A DNA stretch of 64,000 bases, taken from contig OZ020244.1 of NCBI GenBank assembly GCA_963971285.1, forward strand, positions 11,532,001 through 11,596,000. Reading direction: 5' to 3'. The first letter of the stretch is position 1. The number at the start of each line of letters is the position of its first letter. This stretch comes from Astropecten irregularis. Its lineage: Eukaryota; Echinodermata; Asteroidea; Paxillosida; Astropectinidae. A program made the translations under genes and the position numbers. The notes beneath the pieces were generated by a model. The model worked only from the letters and a program-made list of their open reading frames with translations. It was not told the DNA's origin and did no database searches. Positions 1 through 9,520 of this stretch are shown here, piece by piece.

Positions 1-267
1 AAGGTCTTGTTTCACACTGACAACATCGCAGTTTTGCATATCATTAACAAGAAATCATCGCCCTGTCCACGTATTATGCAATTAGTACGTTCATTCGTAT
101 TTCAGTGTCTCCTTTTTAATGTTTCTGTTAAGGCTGTCCATGTGCCCGGGAAGGAGAATCAAATTGCAGATGCTTTATCCCGTTTTCAGATGGACCGTTT
201 TCGCCTAGCTGCCCCCGAGGCAGACGCTGTTATGACCCCACTCCCTCCTCTTCCTCAAGCTTGGTAA
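1..267 (+). CDS. DIRS/Ngaro reverse transcriptase-RNase H, C-terminal end (partial)
   Basis: The frame is open from base 1 and ends at a TAA at 265-267, so it is the tail of a longer protein cut by the window edge. The visible part shows the RNase H core typical of DIRS-order pol proteins: an early TDN motif, then HVPGKENQIADALSR, which is the conserved end of these RNase H domains. A proline-rich tail follows (FRLAAPEADAV, then PLPPLP). RNase H removes the RNA strand during reverse transcription. The downstream recombinase frame begins within a few bases of this stop, a tight spacing expected for one transcript. No internal damage is visible in this part. Confidence 0.8.
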   Translation, partial: KVLFHTDNIAVLHIINKKSSPCPRIMQLVRSFVFQCLLFNVSVKAVHVPGKENQIADALSRFQMDRFRLAAPEADAVMTPLPPLPQAW

Positions 268-427
268 GCGACGAGATGGAGCGCTTGTTGTCGGCAGCCC
301 TAGCACACAATTCACATAAGACATATGCTGTGGGTTGGAGGGCGTTTTGTCAGTTTCGCCAACAACTTCCGACTCAGATAGTGCCCGCATCAATAGAAGA
401 GATAATGACAGTTCATTGCATGGCTGT
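261..427 (+). pseudogene. Tyrosine recombinase, N-terminal (core-binding) part, broken by BEL insertion
   Basis: The open frame begins around 261-275, overlapping the end of the RNase H frame, and encodes a SAM-like core-binding domain (residues such as HNSHKTYAVGWRAFCQFR) like those of phage-type recombinases. The BEL/Pao element enters at 427/428. The downstream half (7991 on) is in register with this half only if one base near 410-412 is discounted; the reading after that point otherwise departs from the recombinase pattern. A single-base shift was therefore probably already present in this copy, or arose separately from the insertion. The enzyme would normally integrate the circular cDNA without an integrase. 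Confidence 0.7.
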
Positions 428-953
428 TGTAAGAATCAGATCATGTAGGCAATAGAGGGCACTGTTGTGTTTATATGGTGCTGTGCCCTGGTACAGTTTG
501 AACTATTGGTGGCGCTCTCATTTGGGACCATGCTAGATCAAATTGCCTACAGTTCATGAATACTCCATGTTGTGGCTTGAAGTTGGTGTAGTTTTCACCC
601 TGTATTTTTCAGTCTAAGTTACCCAAACTGGGTGAGTTCAACCCTCAATTGTTCTTTATTGATTAAGCCTTTATATTTCATTTGATAAAGTGATTCTAAG
701 CCTTTCATGTTTTCTAAAGTGCCTTATGTAATTTTGATAAATGAGTGTTCATGTCATCCTTTTTGCTGATTACTGTTGTAATCCTGTTTATTTGTATTTC
801 AGTATAAAACCGGTCAAGATAATCACATACAGTCCAAACAAGAAGCAAGAACTGTGAAATAAATCCGGACCATTTATCGGCCAGAACAGGAAACAAATCA
901 GTCTCACTTGCGTAGTATAAATTTTCAACCAGTGACCCCTCCGCGTTCCTTCA
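428..953 (+). repeat. 5' LTR of BEL/Pao element
   Basis: 526 bp, starting TGTAAGAATC and ending TTCCTTCA, with the TG...CA termini of LTRs. It matches 7460-7985 at every position I compared. An AATAAA-like signal (GAAATAAATC near 857) could serve polyadenylation. It should also carry the element promoter, but no single core motif is convincing. Confidence 0.93.
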
Positions 954-980
954 TATTTTGGTCCTTCGGACCGGATCTCG
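954..980 (+). promoter_or_regulatory. Candidate primer-binding site of BEL/Pao element
   Basis: Five bases after the 5' LTR a TGG-initial stretch (from 959) could pair with a tRNA 3' end. It overlaps a perfect 5-bp stem with a 3-base loop (GGTCC-TTC-GGACC, 960-972). The tRNA cannot be named from sequence alone. Confidence 0.45.
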
Positions 981-1022
981 TGAGTCTGATTTCCAAATAG
1001 ACTGAATTTATCGCTGTGCATC

Positions 1023-4000
1023 ATGGACAGTACCGATAACAACCCCGTGTCCGCACCTGTGACATCAATTCCCCTCACTACCGGCGATCAATCTGATGGT
1101 CTGACAGCTGGGCGAACTCCCAGACTGCGACATATCCCTGTGCACCTTTCCCGTGACCATCAGTTCGAACTTCCACCAAGTCTACTGAGTGACTCAGCCC
1201 CTGTCTTTTCCCAGCAACCTGTAGCTGCACAAAAGCCTGATTCGGTGTGCAGTGGGGGGTCGCGACGGAGCAACCGGACACGAAACTCAGCCACGTCACT
1301 CTCCCGGTCGGAGATACAGAGACGGATGGTCGAGAATGATTCACAAAGACGACTACAGGAATTGAGAAGAACTGCGGATGAGGAGAGATTGCGCATTCGT
1401 CGTGAGGCAGTGCAGACGGAAGAGAACCTTCAACTTGAAACCATCCGATCACAACGACTTACAGCAGAAGCCCGTTTCATGGCAGAACAACGTGAAAGGC
1501 AAGTAGAGGACAACTACCGACAGGCAGAATTGGATCTGGAGAGGCAGTGCTTACAACGGCAGCTCGATGACGTGGACAGCCAAGGGGAACCCCCACCGAA
1601 CGTCCAGGACTCTGTAGAGACTGCAAACTCGCGCACAGCTGCCTGGATAAACAGTGCCATGAACAATAATGTGAACTCAAGTAGTTATGTAGTACCTGTA
1701 ACTCAAAGCAGTGTTGTTCCTGTGATTTCTAGTGGTATAACTAGTCATGTACATGTACCAAATTATAAACTTGACGTACCGGTAGTTTCATCCATGCCAT
1801 TCCATTTATCTGAAAATCATGTATCAGTGTTTGGTAATAACTATGCTTTGCCTAACCCCCCTTCTGTATGTAATACAGGTTTCACTTTGCAGAATGCAGG
1901 TTTCACCTTCAACCCTGCACCAATCTCCATGATACCCCCAGCCCCTTATGGGGCGGCCGAGAGTCCTCGAATTACAGCAGTGCCACAGCGTAGAGTGATT
2001 GACATCAATCAGCAACATTTGACGGTCCAGTCGACCCCATTTAGCGTGATGTCAACTCCCCCAGGGGCAGTTCCCCCGGTCGCCAGCCCTGCAACAATGA
2101 GCCAAGATTCTCTGCAGTCCAACCACAGATGGAAACCGTCCGACTCCAACGGTGATGACCAGCAGAACTCGGATGGAACCGACTATCCGGGTTATGATCC
2201 ACCCTACAGTGAGGCCAGTGAGAAGATTTCTCCAATGACAAATAGCAACAACCATGCAGCACCTTATCAATATAGATACGGCATGTTCGTTGACAGTTTG
2301 CCAAAGTTAGAAGTACCGAAATTTGATGATGAGCACAACGTGAAACAGTATGTTGTATTTCGGTCATTGTGGGACAGCATCATGAGCAAACCAGAGTTCC
2401 AGTTACCAGAGGCTACCAAGTTCGCTTACCTGCGCAGTAATCTGGGTGGACGGCCGCTTGCGATGGCAGATCGTAATATGATCCTCGGTGACAAGGCCTA
2501 TGCAACCACGATGAAACAATTTGACAAAACCTTCGGAGAGAAAGGGAGAATCGTTCAGGGCCTCTTGACTCAGTTGGAGACTCGTCCATCCCTTGCATAC
2601 AATGACTGGGCTGGTCTGAGGGACTTTTCTGATGAAATGGTCACTCTTGTCGAGACCACGAAGCACCTGAAGCTAGAGGCAGAGCTAAAGAACCACAAGT
2701 TCGCTGTCGAGCTCGCCTTGAAGTTACCCGAGAAACTCCACACTGAGTTCCTGTCCAAGATGTGGAGAAAGGAGAAGGGACAGACATATACCGTGGTCAA
2801 TCTGCAAGAGTGGTTGGAGGATAAGACTGGTCCCGCAGGACTCATCCTTCTTGAAAGGTCACAGAGATCAAAACCTGGGAAGAAGGAACACCCCCAGCAA
2901 GGCAACAAGTCCTCCACTCGTAGACGATCAGAGCCACCATCCACCAAGACGTACACGTCTTATTCGAGTCGGCCTTCAAGCCAGCCAGCGACGTCTACTG
3001 GTGTCACCTCTGGGCCACCGGCAAATAAGTCGGCAAGCACTGACAAGTCATCCAGCAAGACTACTGGACAAGCCGAGCGGATCACCTGTTTGTACTGTAA
3101 TGTCACCGAAACAGGTCATTACCTCGAAACCTGTGGAAAGTTCACCGCACTTAGCACAGACCAAAGGCTAAAGTGGTTGAAGGACAACGGGCGTTGTCAC
3201 AAGTGTGCCAAGAAACACGACAAGGAATGTCCCTTTCCCAAGAAGTGTAAAGACTGCCAGGAAGATCACCGCACTAGTCTACATGAAGTGGTCAAGTCGG
3301 CACCCAAGACCCAGGGCACCGTTCTGTGTTCTGGCGTGGGGCCAAAAGCCCAAGTAGACTACGATCGTGATGTCCTGATAAAGGTGGTTCCCTTAAAGCT
3401 ACATGGACCAGGTGGGAATCTCGACACTTATGGCATCCTGGATGAATGTGCTGAGCGCACCATGATCGTCCCTGAAGCCATCAAAGTCCTGCAAATCCCC
3501 GGTCAAGCTGAGACGGTCCGCATCCAGACTGTGGTTGGAGATGCCGATTGGAAAGGGCAATGCGTCGATTTCAGCATTTCCCCCCGAGATGATCCTGAAC
3601 AGAAGTTCCCGGTCAAGTGTGCCTTCTCGGCTGCAGGTTTCCAACTAGCCGACTACAGTCTATCAGCACAGAAACTGCAAGCTAAGTGGCCACATCTGAG
3701 AGGGTTACCCCTATTCAGCGCACAGAAAGTGAAACCCGCAGTTCTAATTGGTGCAGACCATATAGAACTGACTCTGTCAACCGAGGTAAGAACCGGTCCC
3801 AAAACCAGTTCACCTGTTGCAGTGAAGACCCTCTTCGGATGGACCGTCCAAGGACGACAGGGACTCCAGCACCCAGACAAGATGGCAACCCCTCAGCAAG
3901 TGTTGTTCACAAGGTGCCAACAGCCGGAACATGACCTTCATCGAATGATGGAAAGGTTTATGGCCATTGACAAACTGCCACACATTAATGGAAAGGAAGC

Positions 4001-4895
4001 CACCCGCTCCCGCCAGGACAAGCTGGCCATCCAAATTCTCGAAGAAAAAACAACACGGGTTGAGGAACATGGGGTGGAACGGTTGCAAACTCCATTGTTG
4101 TGGAAACACAACTCTGTGCCACCTCAAGGGACTCCCCAAGCAGTGCAAGCCCTCGCTCGTGTGCACAAGAGGAAGATGGAAAAGGATCCGGAAGTTGCAG
4201 AATTCTGCACAAAATATATCAACAAACTTAAGACGCAGGAGCATGTACAAGAACTCGGCACGGTGGCTGAAGTTGAGGCACTGGGAACTCCAAGTTGGTA
4301 CATACCATACCATTTGGTTTATAGCAGTAACAAATACCGCCTGGTGTTTAATTGCTCCTACGAGAACATGGGCCAGAATCTGAACGACAAACTTTTGGCC
4401 GGTCCGACCTTGAACCCTAACTTGATGGAGGTGTTGCTTCGGTTCCGTCAAGGCAGGGTCGCTGTGTCGGGCGACGTAACAGCAATGTTCCATCAGGTGA
4501 GACTGTCTCCAGAAGACTGTCCGATGTTTAGATTTCTTTGGTGGGACGGGGAGCGAGATGATTGGTTGGTCTACCAGTGGCTAGTGCTTCCCTTTGGTGC
4601 AGCTTGCAGCCCATGCTGTGCTATCTTTGCCCTTCAGAAAGCTGCCAAAGATGGCAATGCAAAATACCCCTCCGTCGAGAAAACCATCCTTACTGAGACG
4701 TACGTTGACAACCAAATGGCCAGTCGCCATAGCGAAGACGAAGCAAAGGAACTTGTCCTGAGTACCAGACAGTGCCTCCACGAAGCTGGGTTTGAGATGG
4801 TCAAATACGCAAGCAGTCATTCTGAAGTGTTGGAGAGTCTGCCTGCTGAAGCTTGCTCAGATCCGATCCCTCTCACTAGACAACCTGGGGCGTGA
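1023..4895 (+). CDS. BEL/Pao Gag-protease-RT polyprotein (first frame)
   Basis: 1290 residues from the ATG at 1023, 69 bp after the LTR. The first ~400 residues are low-complexity with an Arg/Glu-rich probable coiled coil (about 90-190). A DUF1759-type Gag core follows (FVDSLPKLEVPKFDDEHN at about 420). Two cysteine/histidine zinc-finger clusters lie at about 700-760 (CLYCNVTETGHYLETC; CHKCAKKHDKECPFPKKC). The retropepsin region follows, where the active-site triad position reads ILDECAERTM instead of the usual D-S/T-G. The RT domain begins around residue 1060, with LVFNCSYEN, DVTAMFHQV and the catalytic box YVDN. The frame runs out just after this box; the remaining pol is in the overlapping +1 frame. 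Confidence 0.9.
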   Translation: MDSTDNNPVSAPVTSIPLTTGDQSDGLTAGRTPRLRHIPVHLSRDHQFELPPSLLSDSAPVFSQQPVAAQKPDSVCSGGSRRSNRTRNSATSLSRSEIQRRMVENDSQRRLQELRRTADEERLRIRREAVQTEENLQLETIRSQRLTAEARFMAEQRERQVEDNYRQAELDLERQCLQRQLDDVDSQGEPPPNVQDSVETANSRTAAWINSAMNNNVNSSSYVVPVTQSSVVPVISSGITSHVHVPNYKLDVPVVSSMPFHLSENHVSVFGNNYALPNPPSVCNTGFTLQNAGFTFNPAPISMIPPAPYGAAESPRITAVPQRRVIDINQQHLTVQSTPFSVMSTPPGAVPPVASPATMSQDSLQSNHRWKPSDSNGDDQQNSDGTDYPGYDPPYSEASEKISPMTNSNNHAAPYQYRYGMFVDSLPKLEVPKFDDEHNVKQYVVFRSLWDSIMSKPEFQLPEATKFAYLRSNLGGRPLAMADRNMILGDKAYATTMKQFDKTFGEKGRIVQGLLTQLETRPSLAYNDWAGLRDFSDEMVTLVETTKHLKLEAELKNHKFAVELALKLPEKLHTEFLSKMWRKEKGQTYTVVNLQEWLEDKTGPAGLILLERSQRSKPGKKEHPQQGNKSSTRRRSEPPSTKTYTSYSSRPSSQPATSTGVTSGPPANKSASTDKSSSKTTGQAERITCLYCNVTETGHYLETCGKFTALSTDQRLKWLKDNGRCHKCAKKHDKECPFPKKCKDCQEDHRTSLHEVVKSAPKTQGTVLCSGVGPKAQVDYDRDVLIKVVPLKLHGPGGNLDTYGILDECAERTMIVPEAIKVLQIPGQAETVRIQTVVGDADWKGQCVDFSISPRDDPEQKFPVKCAFSAAGFQLADYSLSAQKLQAKWPHLRGLPLFSAQKVKPAVLIGADHIELTLSTEVRTGPKTSSPVAVKTLFGWTVQGRQGLQHPDKMATPQQVLFTRCQQPEHDLHRMMERFMAIDKLPHINGKEATRSRQDKLAIQILEEKTTRVEEHGVERLQTPLLWKHNSVPPQGTPQAVQALARVHKRKMEKDPEVAEFCTKYINKLKTQEHVQELGTVAEVEALGTPSWYIPYHLVYSSNKYRLVFNCSYENMGQNLNDKLLAGPTLNPNLMEVLLRFRQGRVAVSGDVTAMFHQVRLSPEDCPMFRFLWWDGERDDWLVYQWLVLPFGAACSPCCAIFALQKAAKDGNAKYPSVEKTILTETYVDNQMASRHSEDEAKELVLSTRQCLHEAGFEMVKYASSHSEVLESLPAEACSDPIPLTRQPGA

Positions 4896-7359
4896 TTTAG
4901 AACCAGCTTTGGGCCTAAGTTGGGACTGCAAGAATGATGAGCTGTGTCATCCCCTGAAAGTTCCTGAGAACCGAGTGCCTAACCTCACGAAGCGTATCGC
5001 CCTCCGAGTGCTTGCCAGTCAGTTTGACCCGCTAGGAAGCATTGCACCCTTCACCGCCCGTGCGAAGATGATAGTACAAGAATTGTGGATGCAGAAGTTG
5101 GACTGGGATGAGGTCGTGATGGATGATGACATCAGAGGGAGGTGGGAAGAATGGTTTGCAGAACTTGAGCACGTTCCGTCTATCCGGTTTCGACGGTGCT
5201 ACACTCCTGCCCACGTCGATAGTGCTACAGTCAGAAGATCCTTACATGTCTTCTGTGATGCCTCTGAAAGGCTGTATGGAGCAGTGGCATACATGCGGTC
5301 CGTAGATCCTCAAAGCCAAGTCTTCATCAGCTTCATTCTGGCCAAGTGCCGTGTGGCTCCCCACCGACGAACCTCTATGCCACGCCTGGAACTCATGGCA
5401 GCTCTGGTAGGCGCACAAGTGGCTCAGTTTGTCACTGAGACACTTGATGTTGACATCGAGTATGTTACTATGTGGAGTGACTCAACGACTGTACTGACAT
5501 GGATACAGTCTGATTCATGTCGCTTCAAGGTCTTCGTTGGCACGCGCATTGCAGAAATCCAGACCCTGACAACTGGCAGTGAATGGCGTTATGTTCGCTC
5601 TGCAGACAACCCCGCTGATGACATTACCAGAGGACTCCCAGTTTCAGAGCTGGGTAATGGCTCCCGCTGGAATGACGGACCTTCGTGGTTACTCGCTGAA
5701 CCAGATGAGTGGCAGAGCGAAAGCGCATCAGTCCTTGCTCAGACTCGAGCAACCTCGTCCACTGACCTTAGTGAGATGAAGACATCCGTCTTCTGTGGCC
5801 TGACTGTAGTAGGCCCTGTGGCTGGACTTGACTTCAGCAACCATCACAGTTGGACAGACCTGGTCAATTTTCTGGCAGGAGAAGTTTTTCCAGCAGATGG
5901 AGAAGAAGATGCAGTCATCACCCCTGAGCATATCCTTGAGGTGGAGAACCAGCTTCTTCGTCGTGCCCAAGTGGATAACTTCCAGGAAGATATCATTGCT
6001 CTTGAGAAGGGGAAGGAGCTGCCCAGAGATAGCCGCCTCTTAGAGCTTGCTCCCGAACTAGATGTCGCTTCAGGACTGATCCGTGTAGGTGGTCGTCTGA
6101 GAAGAGTGTCAAAGGATGTATCAGTGGACCTGGAACCACATCCCATTGTCTTAGACCAGCATCATTCGGTAACCAAGCTGCTCATCCAGGAAGCTGATAA
6201 GCATTTCGGACATCAAGCCGGTACCGAGCAAGTATTTGCTTATCTCCGACGACGCTACTGGATTATCCGAGGACGTGCTACTGTCAAGGGTATCCTCCGA
6301 ACCTGTCCCGAGTGTCGGCGATGGCGAGCCAAGCCTCAGATCCCCAAAATGGCAGATCTACCTGAGTCTCGCTTACGACTACACAAACCCCCATTCTACT
6401 CCACGGGAATGGACTGTTTTGGTCCATTTCAGGTGAACATCGGCCGACGTCATGAGAAACGCTGGGGACTGATATTTAAGTGCATGACGACGAGAGCTGT
6501 TCATCTTGAGCTTGTGGAGTCTCTCGACACAGACCACTTCTTGATGGCATATCGAAGATTTGCCTCTCGTAGAGGTGTGCCTCACGAATTACTGAGTGAC
6601 TGCGGCACTAACTTCAAAGGAGCCGAGACAGAGATCCGCCAAGCTCTAAAGGACATGGAACCAGACCTGGTTCAACAACTTGCCAAATACCGAGTCATCT
6701 TCAAGTTCAATCCCCCTAATGCACCGCATTTCGGGGGACTATGGGAGCGTGAGGTACGATCCGTCAAGACTGCCCTGCGTGGTGTGCTCGGCGACCGTAC
6801 TGTTCCAGAGGTTGTGCTGCGCACAGTCCTCACTGAAGTCGAAGGAATCTTGAATTCCAAGCCCCTCGGCTATGCTTCTTCAGAGATTGCTGATGTGGAT
6901 CCAGTCACGCCCAACATGCTTCTCATGGGGCGGCGAGAGCCTGCGCTACCCATGGTCGTCTACGATGAGTCGGTGTTCAGAGGTCGCCGAACTTGGCGTC
7001 ATAGTCAAGTCCTTGCAGATCAGTTCTGGCGGCAGTTCGTGCGGTCATACCTCCCTACTCTGCAAGTTCGCCAGAAGTGGAACCGCGAAACCAACAACCT
7101 TGCCAAGGGAGATGTTGTGATGATTGCTGATCCGCAACTGACCCGATCCCAGTGGCCCGTTGGTCATGTTGAAGAGCTGCTTCCAGGCAGTGATGGCAGG
7201 GTCCGCGTTGTAAACGTGAAAGTGGGCAACAAGACCTACAAGCGACCAGTTTCCAGACTTGTCCAATTGTCCAAGTATGATGAGGTTGCAAATGCTCCAA
7301 CAGGGGTGTTACTTACCCAGACCCCTGTCACCTTTAGATTTTTCAGCCATGTTTACTAA
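4792..7359 (+). CDS. BEL/Pao pol second frame: end of RT, RNase H, integrase
   Basis: The reading frame is open across 4792-7359; recognisable pol sequence takes over from the first frame at about 4845-4890. RT connection sequence comes first (RVLASQFDPLGSIAPFTARAK), then RNase H (LHVFCDASERLYGAVAYM; later TMWSDSTTVL and RSADNPADDITRG). The integrase has an HHCC zinc-binding module (HFGHQAG...CPECRRW, about 6205-6330) and a DDE core: MDCFGPF (first Asp), LSDCGTNFKG (second Asp) and GLWEREVRSVK (Glu). It ends about 100 bp before the 3' LTR. BEL/Pao elements normally encode one continuous polyprotein, so the split is atypical and may be a mutation or a sequence error. Confidence 0.88.
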   Translation: MRWSNTQAVILKCWRVCLLKLAQIRSLSLDNLGRDLEPALGLSWDCKNDELCHPLKVPENRVPNLTKRIALRVLASQFDPLGSIAPFTARAKMIVQELWMQKLDWDEVVMDDDIRGRWEEWFAELEHVPSIRFRRCYTPAHVDSATVRRSLHVFCDASERLYGAVAYMRSVDPQSQVFISFILAKCRVAPHRRTSMPRLELMAALVGAQVAQFVTETLDVDIEYVTMWSDSTTVLTWIQSDSCRFKVFVGTRIAEIQTLTTGSEWRYVRSADNPADDITRGLPVSELGNGSRWNDGPSWLLAEPDEWQSESASVLAQTRATSSTDLSEMKTSVFCGLTVVGPVAGLDFSNHHSWTDLVNFLAGEVFPADGEEDAVITPEHILEVENQLLRRAQVDNFQEDIIALEKGKELPRDSRLLELAPELDVASGLIRVGGRLRRVSKDVSVDLEPHPIVLDQHHSVTKLLIQEADKHFGHQAGTEQVFAYLRRRYWIIRGRATVKGILRTCPECRRWRAKPQIPKMADLPESRLRLHKPPFYSTGMDCFGPFQVNIGRRHEKRWGLIFKCMTTRAVHLELVESLDTDHFLMAYRRFASRRGVPHELLSDCGTNFKGAETEIRQALKDMEPDLVQQLAKYRVIFKFNPPNAPHFGGLWEREVRSVKTALRGVLGDRTVPEVVLRTVLTEVEGILNSKPLGYASSEIADVDPVTPNMLLMGRREPALPMVVYDESVFRGRRTWRHSQVLADQFWRQFVRSYLPTLQVRQKWNRETNNLAKGDVVMIADPQLTRSQWPVGHVEELLPGSDGRVRVVNVKVGNKTYKRPVSRLVQLSKYDEVANAPTGVLLTQTPVTFRFFSHVY

Positions 7360-7448
7360 CCATGCCAAGTGTTCTTGTGTTTGTAACTTGCCAGTTGTTA
7401 GTTTAAGGTAAATGGTTTCCTGTATTTCAAATTTATGTTTAAAAATTT

Positions 7449-7459
7449 GTGGGCGGCCC
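7449..7459 (+). promoter_or_regulatory. Candidate polypurine tract of BEL/Pao element
   Basis: A G-rich stretch (GTGGGCGGCC) lies immediately 5' of the 3' LTR, in the position where plus-strand synthesis is primed. It contains pyrimidines, so only its location supports the call. Confidence 0.35.
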
Positions 7460-7985
7460 TGTAAGAATCAGATCATGTAGGCAATAGAGGGCACTGTTGT
7501 GTTTATATGGTGCTGTGCCCTGGTACAGTTTGAACTATTGGTGGCGCTCTCATTTGGGACCATGCTAGATCAAATTGCCTACAGTTCATGAATACTCCAT
7601 GTTGTGGCTTGAAGTTGGTGTAGTTTTCACCCTGTATTTTTCAGTCTAAGTTACCCAAACTGGGTGAGTTCAACCCTCAATTGTTCTTTATTGATTAAGC
7701 CTTTATATTTCATTTGATAAAGTGATTCTAAGCCTTTCATGTTTTCTAAAGTGCCTTATGTAATTTTGATAAATGAGTGTTCATGTCATCCTTTTTGCTG
7801 ATTACTGTTGTAATCCTGTTTATTTGTATTTCAGTATAAAACCGGTCAAGATAATCACATACAGTCCAAACAAGAAGCAAGAACTGTGAAATAAATCCGG
7901 ACCATTTATCGGCCAGAACAGGAAACAAATCAGTCTCACTTGCGTAGTATAAATTTTCAACCAGTGACCCCTCCGCGTTCCTTCA
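7460..7985 (+). repeat. 3' LTR of BEL/Pao element
   Basis: 526 bp, identical by eye to 428-953, and followed immediately by the second GCTGT target-site copy (7986-7990). Confidence 0.93.
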
Positions 7986-7990
7986 GCTGT

Positions 7991-8787
7991 CGTTACGGGG
8001 CTTAGCGCCATCCACCATTGTTACGTATGTATCAGGGGTAGTTTATTACCACAAAATTTGTGGCATGGTCGACCCAACCGATGATTTCTTGGTCAAAAAA
8101 CGTATCGAAGGTGCTCGCCGGCTTCGCCCCACGAGGGATGGTCGGTTACCTATTTCCCTGCCAGTTCTGGCGCGTATGGTTCGTTCTTTGTCTGACGTTT
8201 GTTCCTCACAGTTCGAGGCAGTTATGTTTAAAGCCATATTTTTAAGCGGATTTTTTGGCCTTATGCGTGTTGGTGAATTGCAAATTAACTCGCGCGGTCG
8301 CATTCAGGAGTCCGTACTGACGCAGTCTGATATTCTTTTCTGCCAGTCTGATAAGTCCACCAATTCTGAATCAGTGCTTTTTGTTTTCCGGCATGCAAAA
8401 AACAATCAGAGGGGTCCCCCCCCCCAATATATCCGTCTCGTGCGGTCAGATGACAAATCCATGTGTCCAGTCCAAGCTCTGCTTGATTTTACAGCTTTTC
8501 GTCCGCCTTTCGGTGGCCCATTTTTCTGTCATTACAACGGGTGTCCGCTAACACAATATCAATTCAATGCTGTTTTGAGAAAAGTTGTCGAGTTTACGGG
8601 GATGGAAGGCTCTCAAATACGCGGCCATTTCTTTCGTATCGGAGCGGCCTCAGTTGCTTCTCATTTTGGGGTGTCCAATTCAGAGATCCAGCAGAAGGGG
8701 CGATGGCGTTCAAACGCGTTCCTATCATATATACGTCCTGCACCGGTTTTCCATTTCGGGGAAGCACGAAACAGTGACCGTCATTAA
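7991..8787 (+). pseudogene. Tyrosine recombinase, catalytic domain
   Basis: This is the continuation of the recombinase beyond the BEL insertion and the second copy of the GCTGT duplication. The frame is open from 7990 to the TAA at 8785-8787. The catalytic set is visible in order: arginine in FFGLMRVGEL (about 8250-8280), the H-x-x-R of RGHFFRIGAAS (about 8620-8655), and the nucleophilic tyrosine in FLSYIRP (about 8720-8740). The catalytic half looks chemically intact although the gene is split. The next frame (SGNH hydrolase) continues in the same phase directly after the stop, so the two may have been one polyprotein. Confidence 0.82.
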
Positions 8788-9413
8788 CGGTTCCCGTCTG
8801 AGCTTCATATAAAACTGTTCATAACTAATACGTCTGATACTGACAGTTATTTTGGATCCCATCCCATTTTTGCTGTAGATTCGGTGTGGATAGTTGGCGA
8901 TTCCCTCATCCGCCGGGTGGAGCAACGTTTTGACCTGCCAGTTCGGGTCCACTGGGCTGGAAAGGGCGGGGCAGGTGTTGCCGATATTGGTGCCCAGCTA
9001 ACAAACATGCTCAAGACATATCCTTCACCGGCGTTGCTGACTTTGCAGATCGGTACTAATGATTAAATCACAGTTATTGAGTATGCATTGCGGCAGAGAG
9101 TGGCGGTTATGCTGCGCGATTGCCAAACTTGGTTTCCGGACACCAGGTTAATATGGTCGGAAATAATTCCGCGTGTGTTTTACTTTGGCGCCCATTCCAA
9201 GTCGGCATTGGAGCGGAAGCGGCGTACGATCAACAGGTGGGCAAAATCCCAATGAACAGCAGTGTTGAGGGCATCTTGCTTGCATTACCCGCAGTTTGTG
9301 TGGTCCCAATTCCCCCTTATGACGGGGTTCACTTCTCTAGAGTTAAATATAAAATATTTGCGGCTAATTTGCGCAAGTGTATCAAGTCCCATCTTGTTCC
9401 ACAGTCTGTTTAA
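8788..9413 (+). pseudogene. SGNH/GDSL hydrolase-like domain of the Ngaro element
   Basis: Directly after the recombinase stop the same phase stays open and reaches block I (WIVGDSLIRR, nucleophile Ser) at about 8887, then block III GTND at about 9052-9063. A TAA at 9064-9066 follows; the same frame continues past it (TRLIWSEIIPR) to about 9250. The frame then shifts, and the C-terminal part with block V DGVH (catalytic Asp-x-x-His) lies in another phase, ending at the TAA 9411-9413. The family comprises esterases and lipases. I recall hydrolase domains being reported in Ngaro elements; their role in retrotransposition is not established. One nonsense codon and one frameshift make this copy inactive. 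Confidence 0.7.
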
Positions 9414-9520
9414 ATCCCTAGTTTGCGCTTAGGGTATTTTATGGATCACCTGTCAGTTACTTCGTGTGAGCCGTTCTTGGGTTTCTTGCTTTCTTTCTCC
9501 TTGGTGGGGCGCGCGCGTGC

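Larger units (their letters stand above)
428..7985 (+). mobile_element. BEL/Pao LTR retrotransposon, nearly intact
   Basis: Flanked by 526-bp LTRs at 428-953 and 7460-7985 that appear identical by eye, and by a perfect 5-bp target duplication GCTGT (423-427 and 7986-7990). The internal region encodes Gag, protease, RT, RNase H and integrase in the BEL/Pao order. It sits inside the Ngaro tyrosine-recombinase gene. Identical LTRs imply a very recent insertion. The only clear lesion is a change of reading frame in the RT region (overlap 4792-4895). Confidence 0.92.
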
